The notes beneath the pieces are model-generated. The model was not told the DNA's origin. It ran no database searches and saw only the letters and a list, made by a program, of their open reading frames with translations. Below are positions 26,502 to 36,436 of a stretch of 64,000 nt of DNA, one piece after another. Location of the stretch: assembly GCF_009600985.1 (NCBI RefSeq), contig NZ_VDFP01000006.1, positions 47,320 through 111,319 on the forward strand, in the 5' to 3' direction. Source of the DNA: Companilactobacillus halodurans (lineage in GTDB: Bacteria > Bacillota > Bacilli > Lactobacillales > Lactobacillaceae). Each line of letters begins with the position of its first letter. The first letter of the stretch is position 1. The position numbers were made by a program, and so were the translations under genes.

Positions 26502-27534
26502 TTGAATCATCTCCACTATCAGAATCTAATGCTTTACTCATAGCATCAATTTTTTCTTCAATTTTAGGATCTAAAATCACATCATTCATATTCAAAACAA
26601 TATCCCCCGTATTAATCCCAAGTTGAACATCTGAATAGAGTCCATCATGAGTTACTATATTTGAACCTTTGATTTGCTCAGTTAATCCATCCATTCGAGT
26701 CTGAGCATCATCAACAGATTTATTCAAAGTAACAATTTTCTCCTTGTTCTCTGCTACATAGCCGTCAATTTTATCGTTGCCGGTTTTTAAATTTTCATCT
26801 AACTCATCAGAAATTTCTTGCATCTTTTGACGAACCGATGCCAAATTATCCGCAATGATTGCAGCATATGAATTAAGAAGGTAATTTAATTGATGATCGG
26901 CTGAAAGTTGCATTTCTTTGATATGGAACAAAGCTCTTTGATATTCAGACACATAAAAAGCCATTGCCCGTGGATAAGCCACATCGTTAGCAATGACATT
27001 TAGTGAGAAATCTAAAGTCGTGTAAATCTTAGTTCTGTCTGGAGATTCAATTACAAAGTGACAATTCTTATAATATCCAGGTGTTTGAGCCACTTCAGCC
27101 GGTGGTGACCAAATGATTTGACCAAGTTTAGCTTGAACACGATTGAATCCCTCATCATCATATATTTCAGCTCCAGCATGGTCATTACCTTCAAATCGAA
27201 TCAAACAATTTGTCATGTCCACAGGGCCGTTTTTAGTCAAAAATAGTATTGGTGATTTAAGCATCCCTGATTGGCCTTGACGGATACTGATTTCTTGAAA
27301 GATTCGTTTATTGGTTAGTGTATCAACCACACCTTGAGGCAGATTATGAATATGTTCATCGTCTGTATCTTCGTGTGGAAGATAGAATGTCTTAGAACCA
27401 TCTAGGTAGAAAATCATTGGTTGTTCTAGTGGAATGTCAGTTTTTAGAGTACTGTATTGACTTCCAACAGGAATATGTAATTCAGGGATATTGGCTTCCT
27501 GATTAGTTGGATCCGTATTAGCTGTATCTGCCAT
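26488..27534 (-). CDS. Baseplate upper protein, BppU-like
   Basis: 348 residues. The N-terminal 190 residues (SIRQGQSGMLKSPILFLTKNGPVDMTN... and IWSPPAEVAQTPGYYKNCHFVI) match the BppU N-terminal fold of lactococcal-type baseplates. A helical coiled region follows (residues 200-280), and the C-terminus ends in ILDPKIEEKIDAMSKALDSD plus an acidic Gly tail. BppU links the baseplate core to receptor-binding proteins. The gene begins directly after its upstream neighbour. Confidence 0.85.
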   Translation of the reverse strand: MADTANTDPTNQEANIPELHIPVGSQYSTLKTDIPLEQPMIFYLDGSKTFYLPHEDTDDEHIHNLPQGVVDTLTNKRIFQEISIRQGQSGMLKSPILFLTKNGPVDMTNCLIRFEGNDHAGAEIYDDEGFNRVQAKLGQIIWSPPAEVAQTPGYYKNCHFVIESPDRTKIYTTLDFSLNVIANDVAYPRAMAFYVSEYQRALFHIKEMQLSADHQLNYLLNSYAAIIADNLASVRQKMQEISDELDENLKTGNDKIDGYVAENKEKIVTLNKSVDDAQTRMDGLTEQIKGSNIVTHDGLYSDVQLGINTGDIVLNMNDVILDPKIEEKIDAMSKALDSDSGDDSNGGK

Positions 27535-28254
27535 CTAATCTTTCTCCTTTTCTAAATTTTGTTTAAGTGAATCAATCTTATCCTCGATATTTGCATCTTG
27601 AATTTCATCGTTAATATCTACTTGTTTATCTCCTGTGTATGAAGGTGGAAATACACTATTAAGACTGCTGCTATCTGGCTTGTATTCAACAGCATTGTTC
27701 AGGTTGTTGATTTGTTGTTGAAGATACTTCAATTTCCCATCTACTTCAGACTTAGAATAATATCTTTCATCGATTAATTTAGAAATTGACTGAGTTAATT
27801 CAGATAATTGTTCATCAGTTAATTGTTTGAAAAATTTAATAATTGAATTTTCGTTATCGGATTGAATTGCCTGATTCTTTAGCAATAAATTAATTGCCTT
27901 TTCGACTGTCTCAATGTTGTAGCTGTTTGAATGAAACATCGAAGGCCCTACTAATTCTTGAGTTAGTCGGTCTAAATGAACTTGATTGCCGTCAAATCCG
28001 GTAATGTTTTGTAGATTTGGAAATTTCAATACTTGCTTCAAATCAATCAATTTGTAATGCTTTACTACTGTTCTACCAGCTTGATCATTACCAATAACTT
28101 CAGTAATTTGATTATTAGCCTGATCGATGTAAGTAGTGCCAGTCTTAGATGTTGGCGTTATTTGATTGTTAGGCAGTCTACCATACTCAATCAATTGGAC
28201 ATCCTGATGTAAGTCTGGAGAATAAAATTGACTTGTTCCATCATATCCTTGCAT
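27535..28254 (-). CDS. Baseplate-region protein, hypothetical
   Basis: 239 residues, family not recognised. The N-terminal half is beta-rich; the second half is helical (IIKFFKQLTDEQLSELTQSISKL...LKYLQQQINNLNNAV) and ends with IQDANIEDKIDSLKQNL, similar to the C-termini of the two proteins encoded downstream. It abuts Tal upstream (ATG overlaps the Tal stop) and BppU downstream. Probably a structural baseplate component. Confidence 0.7.
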   Translation of the reverse strand: MQGYDGTSQFYSPDLHQDVQLIEYGRLPNNQITPTSKTGTTYIDQANNQITEVIGNDQAGRTVVKHYKLIDLKQVLKFPNLQNITGFDGNQVHLDRLTQELVGPSMFHSNSYNIETVEKAINLLLKNQAIQSDNENSIIKFFKQLTDEQLSELTQSISKLIDERYYSKSEVDGKLKYLQQQINNLNNAVEYKPDSSSLNSVFPPSYTGDKQVDINDEIQDANIEDKIDSLKQNLEKEKD

Positions 28255-30038
28255 TAACTCCCCTCCTGACTTTCTAATTTTCTTATTTTTGCTGATAATT
28301 TTTGAACTTCTTTAGTAAGAAGCTTATTATTTCTGTTTGATAATCGTATCTTGTCCGACATGTCATAATTGATATTGGTTCTGGACACTGTTGAATTATC
28401 CAGAGTCAATGTCATAGGTGAATCGTTTGTTAAAGGATTACCGCTCACACCATTCAAAGTAATCATTGTTTGAATTCCTAAAGGCTCTGCATTCAAATAG
28501 CTTGTGTCACCTAATTTCAACGTATCATCTTGAAAACTCACGTTGATTGTTAGTTCAACAATTGGCTCCGTCTGCATAACTGAATCAGCATATTTTTTCA
28601 TCGCAGCTGCATCTTTAATTTGGTCATTAGTAATATCTTCACCGATTATCAAACCGTGTTTAGCACTAGATTTAGCGTTGTAGTAAAAAAACGGCTCGAA
28701 GTAGTATTTAACTTCGTCTGTTTCTGTCTTAGCTGTGTCATCCGTTGCAGTTTCTACTGCAGTCGGTTCAACATCAGTATCACCATCGAAATTGATATCA
28801 TCGGCACATACCCATTCATTTGTAGCAACCTGGTACCAAGTTTTCCCACCGTATCCATCTGATACAGTTCCATTGATTTTCCACTGTGTACCATTGTCCA
28901 AAACTCTACCAGTAATCTCATGTTGTCCGGAATATGGGGAATCATATATCTTAGCTGAGGTTGGTGCTGTGGTAGTTTCATCATCCCCACTGCCAGTTGT
29001 TATGTCAGCGGCTTTGATAGTACCTTGCCCCCAAGTTTGCTCAACAACATGGCTTTCTGGTTTGATATCGTCAGACTTATTAAAAGGCATATATTTCGAA
29101 TTGATCCATGCATTAATTCCAACCCGATACCAAATTACGCCATCAATAGAAACCTGTTCATCAACTGCCCATTTAGAGCCGTTTGGCAGTTTTTGACCTG
29201 TTAAAGAGCTATTTCCAACTGGTGAACTATAAACGGGAGCACCGCCATCTTCCATCGTTGAGATAGTCCCTCTGGTGTTACCGGTTGAGGTAGCTGCTGA
29301 AGTACCTCCACCACCGCTAGTAGTACCCGTGGAATCAGATGAGGCACCACCATCAGCGGTAGTGTTATGTTCATCATCAACCGTAGCACCGTAAAGCATG
29401 GCACCATTAACAATTGAAGTAGAATCAACAGATAATTCGATGTCATTCGTGTTATGCGACCAAATATATTGTTTATTATTAATATTCTTATAACTATTGC
29501 TATCAAAAATCATGACTGTTTTACCGTCCGGATACCACTTGGCACCATAAGAATCGACAGCCTTCTGAACTGCATCAAGTCCGGAACAATTACCCCAATC
29601 GGTGATATCAACATTGTTGAAGTTACCATTGATTTGATAGGTAAAACCGTTTGTATTGTACTGACTACCAAAGATAAAACTCAGCATTGAATCAATAGAA
29701 TAGCTTTGACTTCCCTTATTGACCTTGAATTGTCTGAAATTCTGAATATTGAAGATCTCATGTGTGGCAGTGACATCTTTAGTAACAAGGTCATCAATGT
29801 ATTTAGGTACACTCTGCTTGATTTGATAGCGTTGGCCATCAAATACGATATACGTATCATTTTCCAACATATCGAAAGACACGCCGTCATGATCATTAAG
29901 ATAGGCAGTGAAAGACACTTGAAAACTAGAACTCACTTGCCAATCGACTTGAAAAGAATCTTCATTTAGACACGTCAACCATTCTTCTTTCTGGCCATCA
30001 AATGATTGAATGTAAATTTTGTGTCCGTTAAAAGCCAT
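28254..30038 (-). CDS. Tail-associated protein (Tal / prophage tail endopeptidase family) with inserted wall-binding-like domains
   Basis: 594 residues. Residues 1-210 and 440-594 form the phage minor tail/Tal hub scaffold (DSFQVDWQVSSSFQVSFTA, VTATHEIFN, and a C-terminal HGLIIGEDITNDQIKDAA). Between them, after a Gly/Ser/Thr stretch, two repeats of about 60-75 residues occur, with GVIWYRVGINAWINSKYM and KTWYQVATNEWVCADDI, which look like SLAP-type units. The hub would sit at the tail tip and may bind the cell wall. No peptidase motif is visible. Confidence 0.85.
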   Translation of the reverse strand: MAFNGHKIYIQSFDGQKEEWLTCLNEDSFQVDWQVSSSFQVSFTAYLNDHDGVSFDMLENDTYIVFDGQRYQIKQSVPKYIDDLVTKDVTATHEIFNIQNFRQFKVNKGSQSYSIDSMLSFIFGSQYNTNGFTYQINGNFNNVDITDWGNCSGLDAVQKAVDSYGAKWYPDGKTVMIFDSNSYKNINNKQYIWSHNTNDIELSVDSTSIVNGAMLYGATVDDEHNTTADGGASSDSTGTTSGGGGTSAATSTGNTRGTISTMEDGGAPVYSSPVGNSSLTGQKLPNGSKWAVDEQVSIDGVIWYRVGINAWINSKYMPFNKSDDIKPESHVVEQTWGQGTIKAADITTGSGDDETTTAPTSAKIYDSPYSGQHEITGRVLDNGTQWKINGTVSDGYGGKTWYQVATNEWVCADDINFDGDTDVEPTAVETATDDTAKTETDEVKYYFEPFFYYNAKSSAKHGLIIGEDITNDQIKDAAAMKKYADSVMQTEPIVELTINVSFQDDTLKLGDTSYLNAEPLGIQTMITLNGVSGNPLTNDSPMTLTLDNSTVSRTNINYDMSDKIRLSNRNNKLLTKEVQKLSAKIRKLESQEGS

Positions 30039-30961
30039 TAGAAATAAATGAAGTAAAACTCAAAAGAGATATCTGAATTTGATAGGCCAGAAATTTCAAA
30101 CTCGTTATCGCCTTTTGCAAGTGAAATTGTTCCATGATTGCTGTTAATCCCATCGGGTTGGCCATTAATATATGGATTAACACCATTAAGAATCAATTCA
30201 TCATTTGTACTTAAAACTCGATTATAGGTAAATACTTCTCCTGTAGTCTTATTGGTAAGGGTTGGCGAACCAACGCCTGTAATGTGAATTTTTAGTACGT
30301 GATCTTGCCCTAATGGGTCAATTATCACAGAACTAGGATTATAAATAGAAAACTTCTTTTCTTTGGACTCGAAGGAAATATCTTTATTAGGTATTCCCAT
30401 GCCAAATGAAAAGAAGTTTTTATTTTTAAATATTTCTAGTGACGTTCCAACACTCTCACGCATTCCAGTGTAATTATTAAATGTAATAATCAAGCTGGCT
30501 TGATGTTCATTGAAATACGTTGGAGCAAATACTTTAGTTTTAACCCGATATTTGAAAGTCGGTTCGTTTCCGAATACAATCCAAAAGCCACTGCGAGTCA
30601 TAAAGAAATTATGCAATTCAGAATATAACATTCTGAATTCTGTTTCATTTTCTCCATCTACCATCCAGGTAGAATTGATATCTCTACTATCAAAATTAGA
30701 TGATGTTAAATGTTGACCATCTCTAGTATTAATTTTCTGGAAGTTATCAATAGGATTTGCTTGAGCAACATCCCAATCATAGCAATGAACCCCAAACAAA
30801 TCTTGAACGTCATAATATGATTTCCAATTGACACCGTCACTACTAATGGCCACTTCAATTGGATCTTCAGGTAAAGATGATAGACTATCTCGCCCATGGC
30901 TGAATCCGTATGCATGTGGCTTTGGATTAGTCAATTCATCCTTAAATACTTGATTTGTCAT
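30038..30961 (-). CDS. Distal tail protein (Dit)
   Basis: 307 residues, located between the tape measure and Tal as in siphoviruses. Typical Dit features: the N-terminal belt domain with YYDVQDLFGVHCYDWDV and STWMVDGENETEFRMLYSEL, and a C-terminal galectin-like beta domain. Dit forms the hexameric hub joining tail tube and tip. The start overlaps the tape-measure stop. Confidence 0.88.
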   Translation of the reverse strand: MTNQVFKDELTNPKPHAYGFSHGRDSLSSLPEDPIEVAISSDGVNWKSYYDVQDLFGVHCYDWDVAQANPIDNFQKINTRDGQHLTSSNFDSRDINSTWMVDGENETEFRMLYSELHNFFMTRSGFWIVFGNEPTFKYRVKTKVFAPTYFNEHQASLIITFNNYTGMRESVGTSLEIFKNKNFFSFGMGIPNKDISFESKEKKFSIYNPSSVIIDPLGQDHVLKIHITGVGSPTLTNKTTGEVFTYNRVLSTNDELILNGVNPYINGQPDGINSNHGTISLAKGDNEFEISGLSNSDISFEFYFIYF

Positions 30962-33900
30962 TATTGTCTCATCACTCTCTGATAAGCATAAATATCAGTG
31001 TCACGTCTGTTTTGTCGATTTAAGTTGCTTGAAGTTCTTGCAATATTGACTTCTGGTTGGAAGTCCTTTCCATTGATTGAACCAAGCAAATTGATAACAC
31101 TATCCAGCTTTCTACCAATGTCTGAAGAAATATTACTTGTTATGTTTGATGACATTCTAAATTCTGGATGGAAGTCTGCCATTCTACCAATCAAATCGCC
31201 AAGAAGTGGAATGGCGGAAGGTTTAGATGGATTAATAGCAAACTCATCACCATCTTCACCGATAATGGCACTTGTAGCATTAAATACATGACCACCGTTG
31301 GCCATTAATCTTGGACCACTAGGTCCTGAAGCTTGCCCACGCCATTCGCCATATTTTCCGTTATATCCCATACCCATATCGCTGCGCCAAGTTGCATCAT
31401 TAAATAACGCAATCAATTGATCAAAGGCACTGTGAATATTGGTATGTCCTGGCATTGCATAATGCATAAATGTTGGCTCAATATATTGCAAAATACCAGT
31501 AGATGGGTGTCCGGCCTTGGCATTACTATCCCAATTATTTGTGATATTAGGATCACCACCGGACTCATTAGCAATAATTCTTTCAATCATATCGACATTA
31601 AAATCAGTAATTGATTGATGCATATAAGCAGCAGCAGCTTTAATCATTGGACCATATGCAGTGGCTGGCATTTTACCAGAAACTGTGACTGATTGAAGTT
31701 GTTTCTTAAAACTTTCAGCCAAGCTCTTAACCCTATCGGCGACAGCTTTAACAATTCCATGACCAGTAGCAGGTCCCATTTTGCTTGAAAATTCTTCTTT
31801 AGCAAATTTACCATTTGTGACTGATTCGAATGCCTTAGATAAATTCCCAACAGGGTCTTTAATAAAGTCCTTAGCAAATTTAATACCTTTTTCGATATCT
31901 CCACCAATTTCTTTCATCTTAGAAGATACCCAAGAGCCTACGCCACTAGCCGCATCAGATATTCCGCTTTTGGCCATATCAAAGAAGTTAGATAAACTAT
32001 CTCCAATACCATTTTCGTAGTGAGGAATTAAACCAGTTTCGACATATGGTCTTGCTGCTTGAGCAGGTAAAACTGATGAACCTTGTGGCAATGGCAATAC
32101 AACATTTCTTTGTTGAGGCGAGAACATATGTCCATTTGGTAATTTAACAATTTCACGATAAACACTTGAGTGAGCATCATTAATCTTTGCTAATCCACCT
32201 CTATGGTAATTAGATCCAGTTTCAAGAGTCTTGATTTTTCCTAAGCTCTTTCCACCGAACATCTTGATAACACCGTTGATAGCTCCAATACCTGAATTAA
32301 CGATTCCAATGATTCCATTCCAGGCATTTTTAGCAATATCCTTTAATCCATCAAAAATATTTTTGAATGTGTCAGATATTCCTTTCCAGACTGAGTGCCA
32401 AGCTGATTTGAAGTTAGAACTAAAGTCAGACCACCATGATTTCATACCACTTGAAAAATTGCTATACCATTTAGATAATCCACTAAACTTTTTGCTAAAG
32501 TAAGAACCTACGCCAGACCAAATTGAGTTCCAAGATTTTGAAAATCCAGAGCTAAATCCTGACCACCAGTCGTTCATGCCAGAACTCCAAGAACCTGCAT
32601 TCTTTTGAGCTTCATTGAATTTCTCTTTTAAATCCTTAGCCCATTTAGACTTTTTGACTGACTTAGACATGTTAGACATCTGTTTGCCAACATCATCTGA
32701 TGATTTCTGAATAGACTTAGACATGTCTGACATAGTATTAGACATATCCTTGGAGAATTTCTTCATATCTATAGCTTTAGAAATTTTCTTCCAAGATTTT
32801 TGCCAGTTTTTAGCTATTGGATTAAAGATTTTACCGAGCCATTTTGTTAACCCATTCCAATCTTTCTTAATTGATTTAACCAATGAAGAAATCGATTTTT
32901 TAATTGGCTTAACAAGTGGTTTAGTTATCTTTACACCAATACCGACAGGAAAAGCTAACGCATAAAGCGCTAACTTGCCAAAGCCTTTCATTCCTTTAAC
33001 GATGCCTTTAGAGATGCCACCGCCAATTTTTCCAGCTTTTTTATTAAAGGATTTGAAGCCCTTTTGAACATTCTTTATTGCATTAGATGCCCACTTTCGG
33101 AAATCTTTACCGACTTTGGTATCCTTTAAAATAAAGGCACCAATACCTAAAAACGGGTTGGCCAAAGTAAGAAGTATTTCTTTTTTATGCTTACCCATCC
33201 AAGTAGCGATACCCTTTGTCCAATTAACAACAGCATCGCCAGCTTTTCTTGAATAATAGCCAGCCTTCTGGATAATTCCCTTTGGTGGTTTTGCACCACG
33301 GCCTTTTTTATTCCATCCGTCAGTGAAGTTTTTAGCAGCTTTACCACCGAGCTTTCCAAGCATACGACCTAATGTAGCACCGATAGCTTCACCAGCTGGA
33401 CCACCAAGCATGAAACCTATTCCACCACCGATTGCTCCACCGGCAGCTTTACCAAATCCTTCAAATTTTTTCTCTGGATTCTTGGCTTTTAATGCACCGA
33501 CTACATCCATAGTAGCAACACCAGCAACAGCGGCAGTCGTTACCCCTGTACCAATCTTTGCGCCTTTTGTCATATTACCGGCACTAACTTTTGAGAATTT
33601 ACCGCCTTGAGTCACTTTACCTAATAAATCTTTTAGTCCTAATAACTGTTTCTTTGTTGCTGCAATTCCTTCAGTACCGAATCTGAATACTTTCTTTTCA
33701 TTTTTACCTGAACCAACAACTTTTGTAAGAAGTCCGCCACCTTTTGACTGCATACCTGCCAATTTTAGTAGTGGATCAAATGCACCCTTGGCCATCTTGA
33801 ATGTTTTCATTGCTACCAGATAACCGGCAATAGCCTTGATGACCGTTTTGTGTTTTGCAATACCCTTCAAGGCATCAGCAACTGCATGTAATGGATCACT

Positions 33901-35553
33901 TGCATCTTTTGAGCTGTCTTTCATCAGTCCCAAACTACTACCAATAGTGGTAATGATGGAGCCGACATCTTTCCAGATAGCATTGAGAAATACTTTTAGG
34001 ATTTCATTTAGACTACCGCCAACTGTCTTCAAGTCTTTAGCATGGGCAGTTATGTATCCAAAAAATACTTTGAATCCTTTATTGACCGAATCAATACCTC
34101 TATTTAAATTGGCAGCAAAGTCCTTTTGTCCACCTGTACCACCTGAGAGAGCACTCATAGCATCAGACATCCCATTAGAGATAGTTTTACCTAAGTCGCT
34201 AAATTTGTCCTTAGTGCGTTTATCTGCTACCCAATCAGATACAGTCTTGTAAATTGGGTTTTGAGCATTGAGAAATGGTTCAGTGAACGCTGATAACAAA
34301 ACAGGAACTTGACTTTGGATAGTACGTTTCATTCCGGCTATTGTGGCACCAAAATTCTTAGTAGCCTTGCCGTACTTGGTTGCAGTATCTTCCAATACCT
34401 TATCCATGGTATCTGATGAAACCTTACCGGCTGAGATCATGTCGTTCAGCTGTTTCATCGTTAGATTCTTGTTACCAGTCATCTTCTGCTCGGTCTTGAG
34501 CAGTTCAATTCTCAACTTAGGAAAGACATTGACGAACGACATCATATCTTGAGCGGATACTTTCCCATTGGCAACCATTTGTCCCCACTGAGTTCCGAAG
34601 TTCTCAACTTCATCATCAGTTTTACCGAATGCATCCTGTAGTGTTAATACTGAAGTTGTTAATTTCTTAGTAGTTTCAGCACTATCATTGACTGAATAGA
34701 ACTTTTGATTTAACTGGTCAACCATATGAGTAGAGTTATTAGCAGCTATAGCCATCTTGTTGGTCATATCTACCATTTTTTGACCATCTTTGGCGCTACC
34801 GGTTAAAGTCTTCCAAGTGGCATTCATGGTTTGCTGTGCATTGGCGTATTCCATAGCTGCTGAAGTTGCTGACTTCAAACCGCCAGCAATGGACATAAGT
34901 CCCGTGGTCATTATAGATCCAACAAAACTACCTGCCAGAATTGATTTAAATTGGCTTGTTTTCTCTTTAGCCTTATCAATATGATTGCTGAAGTTAACTA
35001 GTGCACTATTACCACCATTAACATCAGCATCGACTTTGGTATTAAGATGCTTAGGAATCTTCTCAGTTTCACGAAGGAAATCCTCAATATCGTGCGTATC
35101 AGCTATCGCATCGAGCTTTGTACGGGCTTCTTTAGGTACCTTTTGATAGTACTGCTCAAAAGTAGTAAATCCTTCACGCTCAGCAATTGCCCTTAATTTG
35201 GATTGTTGGGTACGTGGCAGACTATTCAAGTCGTTCTTAAATGCCTGGAATCCACCTTTTTCAACGTTAGCTTTTAATTGAGTGTACTTATCTTGGGGAA
35301 CAGTCTTCATGTAACCTTCAAACGTATCAAAACCGTTCTTTTCAGCCATCGCCTTTAGAGTTGTTCGAACATCTTTAGGCAATCCTTGAAGTTTTTGTCC
35401 AAACGAAGTAATGCCTTGGTCTTCAGGAGTGGCGCCAAGTTTTACTTTCTTATCCTTGATACCGTCAATAGCCTCTTTGACCTTGTTAGCTATTGAGGTT
35501 AATTGATCAGTACCTTTGAAATTAATAATCTTATTAACAACTATGTCATACAT
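30961..35553 (-). CDS. Tape measure protein with C-terminal lytic transglycosylase domain
   Basis: 1530 residues, the largest gene. The N-terminal part is helical with repeated units (LPKDVRTTLKAMAEKNGF, VPKEARTKLDAIADT) of about 30 residues. A hydrophobic middle region (residues 690-760 and 850-960) and long coiled coils follow. Near residue 1350 a lysozyme-like SLT fold appears: MIERIIANESGGDPN with the catalytic glutamate, then ASTGILQYIEPTF-like text (here PSTGILQYIEPTF). It sets tail length and may open peptidoglycan at infection. ATG nine bases after AGGGGG. Confidence 0.93.
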   Translation of the reverse strand: MYDIVVNKIINFKGTDQLTSIANKVKEAIDGIKDKKVKLGATPEDQGITSFGQKLQGLPKDVRTTLKAMAEKNGFDTFEGYMKTVPQDKYTQLKANVEKGGFQAFKNDLNSLPRTQQSKLRAIAEREGFTTFEQYYQKVPKEARTKLDAIADTHDIEDFLRETEKIPKHLNTKVDADVNGGNSALVNFSNHIDKAKEKTSQFKSILAGSFVGSIMTTGLMSIAGGLKSATSAAMEYANAQQTMNATWKTLTGSAKDGQKMVDMTNKMAIAANNSTHMVDQLNQKFYSVNDSAETTKKLTTSVLTLQDAFGKTDDEVENFGTQWGQMVANGKVSAQDMMSFVNVFPKLRIELLKTEQKMTGNKNLTMKQLNDMISAGKVSSDTMDKVLEDTATKYGKATKNFGATIAGMKRTIQSQVPVLLSAFTEPFLNAQNPIYKTVSDWVADKRTKDKFSDLGKTISNGMSDAMSALSGGTGGQKDFAANLNRGIDSVNKGFKVFFGYITAHAKDLKTVGGSLNEILKVFLNAIWKDVGSIITTIGSSLGLMKDSSKDASDPLHAVADALKGIAKHKTVIKAIAGYLVAMKTFKMAKGAFDPLLKLAGMQSKGGGLLTKVVGSGKNEKKVFRFGTEGIAATKKQLLGLKDLLGKVTQGGKFSKVSAGNMTKGAKIGTGVTTAAVAGVATMDVVGALKAKNPEKKFEGFGKAAGGAIGGGIGFMLGGPAGEAIGATLGRMLGKLGGKAAKNFTDGWNKKGRGAKPPKGIIQKAGYYSRKAGDAVVNWTKGIATWMGKHKKEILLTLANPFLGIGAFILKDTKVGKDFRKWASNAIKNVQKGFKSFNKKAGKIGGGISKGIVKGMKGFGKLALYALAFPVGIGVKITKPLVKPIKKSISSLVKSIKKDWNGLTKWLGKIFNPIAKNWQKSWKKISKAIDMKKFSKDMSNTMSDMSKSIQKSSDDVGKQMSNMSKSVKKSKWAKDLKEKFNEAQKNAGSWSSGMNDWWSGFSSGFSKSWNSIWSGVGSYFSKKFSGLSKWYSNFSSGMKSWWSDFSSNFKSAWHSVWKGISDTFKNIFDGLKDIAKNAWNGIIGIVNSGIGAINGVIKMFGGKSLGKIKTLETGSNYHRGGLAKINDAHSSVYREIVKLPNGHMFSPQQRNVVLPLPQGSSVLPAQAARPYVETGLIPHYENGIGDSLSNFFDMAKSGISDAASGVGSWVSSKMKEIGGDIEKGIKFAKDFIKDPVGNLSKAFESVTNGKFAKEEFSSKMGPATGHGIVKAVADRVKSLAESFKKQLQSVTVSGKMPATAYGPMIKAAAAYMHQSITDFNVDMIERIIANESGGDPNITNNWDSNAKAGHPSTGILQYIEPTFMHYAMPGHTNIHSAFDQLIALFNDATWRSDMGMGYNGKYGEWRGQASGPSGPRLMANGGHVFNATSAIIGEDGDEFAINPSKPSAIPLLGDLIGRMADFHPEFRMSSNITSNISSDIGRKLDSVINLLGSINGKDFQPEVNIARTSSNLNRQNRRDTDIYAYQRVMRQ

Positions 35554-36077
35554 CTATTCTCGCCCCCTTTGCATAACCAATTCGTAGAATGCCTTTGCGT
35601 CCATCTGCTTTCTTTCGGAATCGTCGGATTCTTTACCAAACTTCTCCGCATAATCTTTAATCTGACTCAATACCGTATCTATTTGCTGACTTTGACCTTG
35701 AATATCGTCAATTAGACCAACTGGCCGAACCATTGAATTGGATACACGCTGATTAGTTAAATTGTCGTATTGAGCTAGTAAAGCACCTCTACATAGGTCA
35801 TCAAATTCATTAGGAGTGAGCTTCCAAAAATCATCAATGTTGGTAATTCCGATTATTCTTCTAGCCCTGGTAATTTGCTCATCTAAGTCAAACTCATTTA
35901 CTTCTTCATGACTTTCATTCTGTTCTCTGCGTTCTTCATCTGTTCTTCTGCTTGATTGATTTGAATTTGAGTCGTTTCTTCGTCTTCTGGCTTGAGTGAG
36001 TCGATTTCTAAGGTCGCCTTCATACTGTCGATCACATGATTCCCGTATTTCTTGTAGGCTTCTACCTTTGATTTTAA
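35554..36077 (-). CDS. gpT-like frameshift extension of the tail assembly chaperone
   Basis: The -1 frame relative to gpG is open from a slippery T-TTT-TTA heptamer (36075-36081) down to a TAG at 35554-35556, just before the tape-measure ATG. It has no good start codon of its own. After an Arg-rich overlap with gpG, about 110 natural-looking codons follow (DLDEQITRARRIIGI, DDFWKLTPNEFDDLC, KQMDAKAFYELVMQRG). This is the usual layout of siphophage G/GT chaperones. The exact slip site is uncertain: the heptamer is 58 codons before the gpG stop, farther than in lambda. Confidence 0.6.
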
Positions 36078-36365
36078 AAAACCTGATGTGGCAAGGCCCT
36101 TAAGGATTTCATCCGTTGTTTTACGAATATCGTCAAAAGCACCTTCATTGTCCAATTGATCAACAATTGCATCTTCTCCAAGGTCACCACCAGCCGCTGC
36201 TTTAAAGAAGTCAATGATTGTATCAGGATCATCAATAAAGAGTCCATCTAGAAAATCATAAAAATTAGTAGTTCGCTTATCTTTATCAGCACCAGCAATA
36301 TTCTTGTAAAGTCTGTAATTATACGATGGTTCGACATCTTTATTTTTGATTTTTAGAGTTAGCAT
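35898..36365 (-). CDS. Tail assembly chaperone (gpG-like)
   Basis: 155 residues: NYRLYKNIAGADKDKR near the N-terminus, acidic helical body, C-terminus rich in Glu, Gln and Lys (QAEEQMKNAENRMK). Position between tail-tube genes and tape measure and the open -1 frame behind it identify it as gpG. Start at ATG 36365, with AGGAG eight bases upstream; the longer frame to 36407 lacks one. Confidence 0.8.
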   Translation of the reverse strand: MLTLKIKNKDVEPSYNYRLYKNIAGADKDKRTTNFYDFLDGLFIDDPDTIIDFFKAAAGGDLGEDAIVDQLDNEGAFDDIRKTTDEILKGLATSGFLKSKVEAYKKYGNHVIDSMKATLEIDSLKPEDEETTQIQINQAEEQMKNAENRMKVMKK

Positions 36366-36436
36366 TTTTAAATCTCCTAAAATGAATTTGATTCCAACCA
36401 CCACCACTCAAGAAAGTGAGAATGCTTTTAAGTTAG

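Noticed and set aside
28735..29196. 153-codon plus-strand frame inside the Tal gene
   Set aside because: Antisense to a well-supported gene, no ribosome-binding site, composition typical of a shadow frame.
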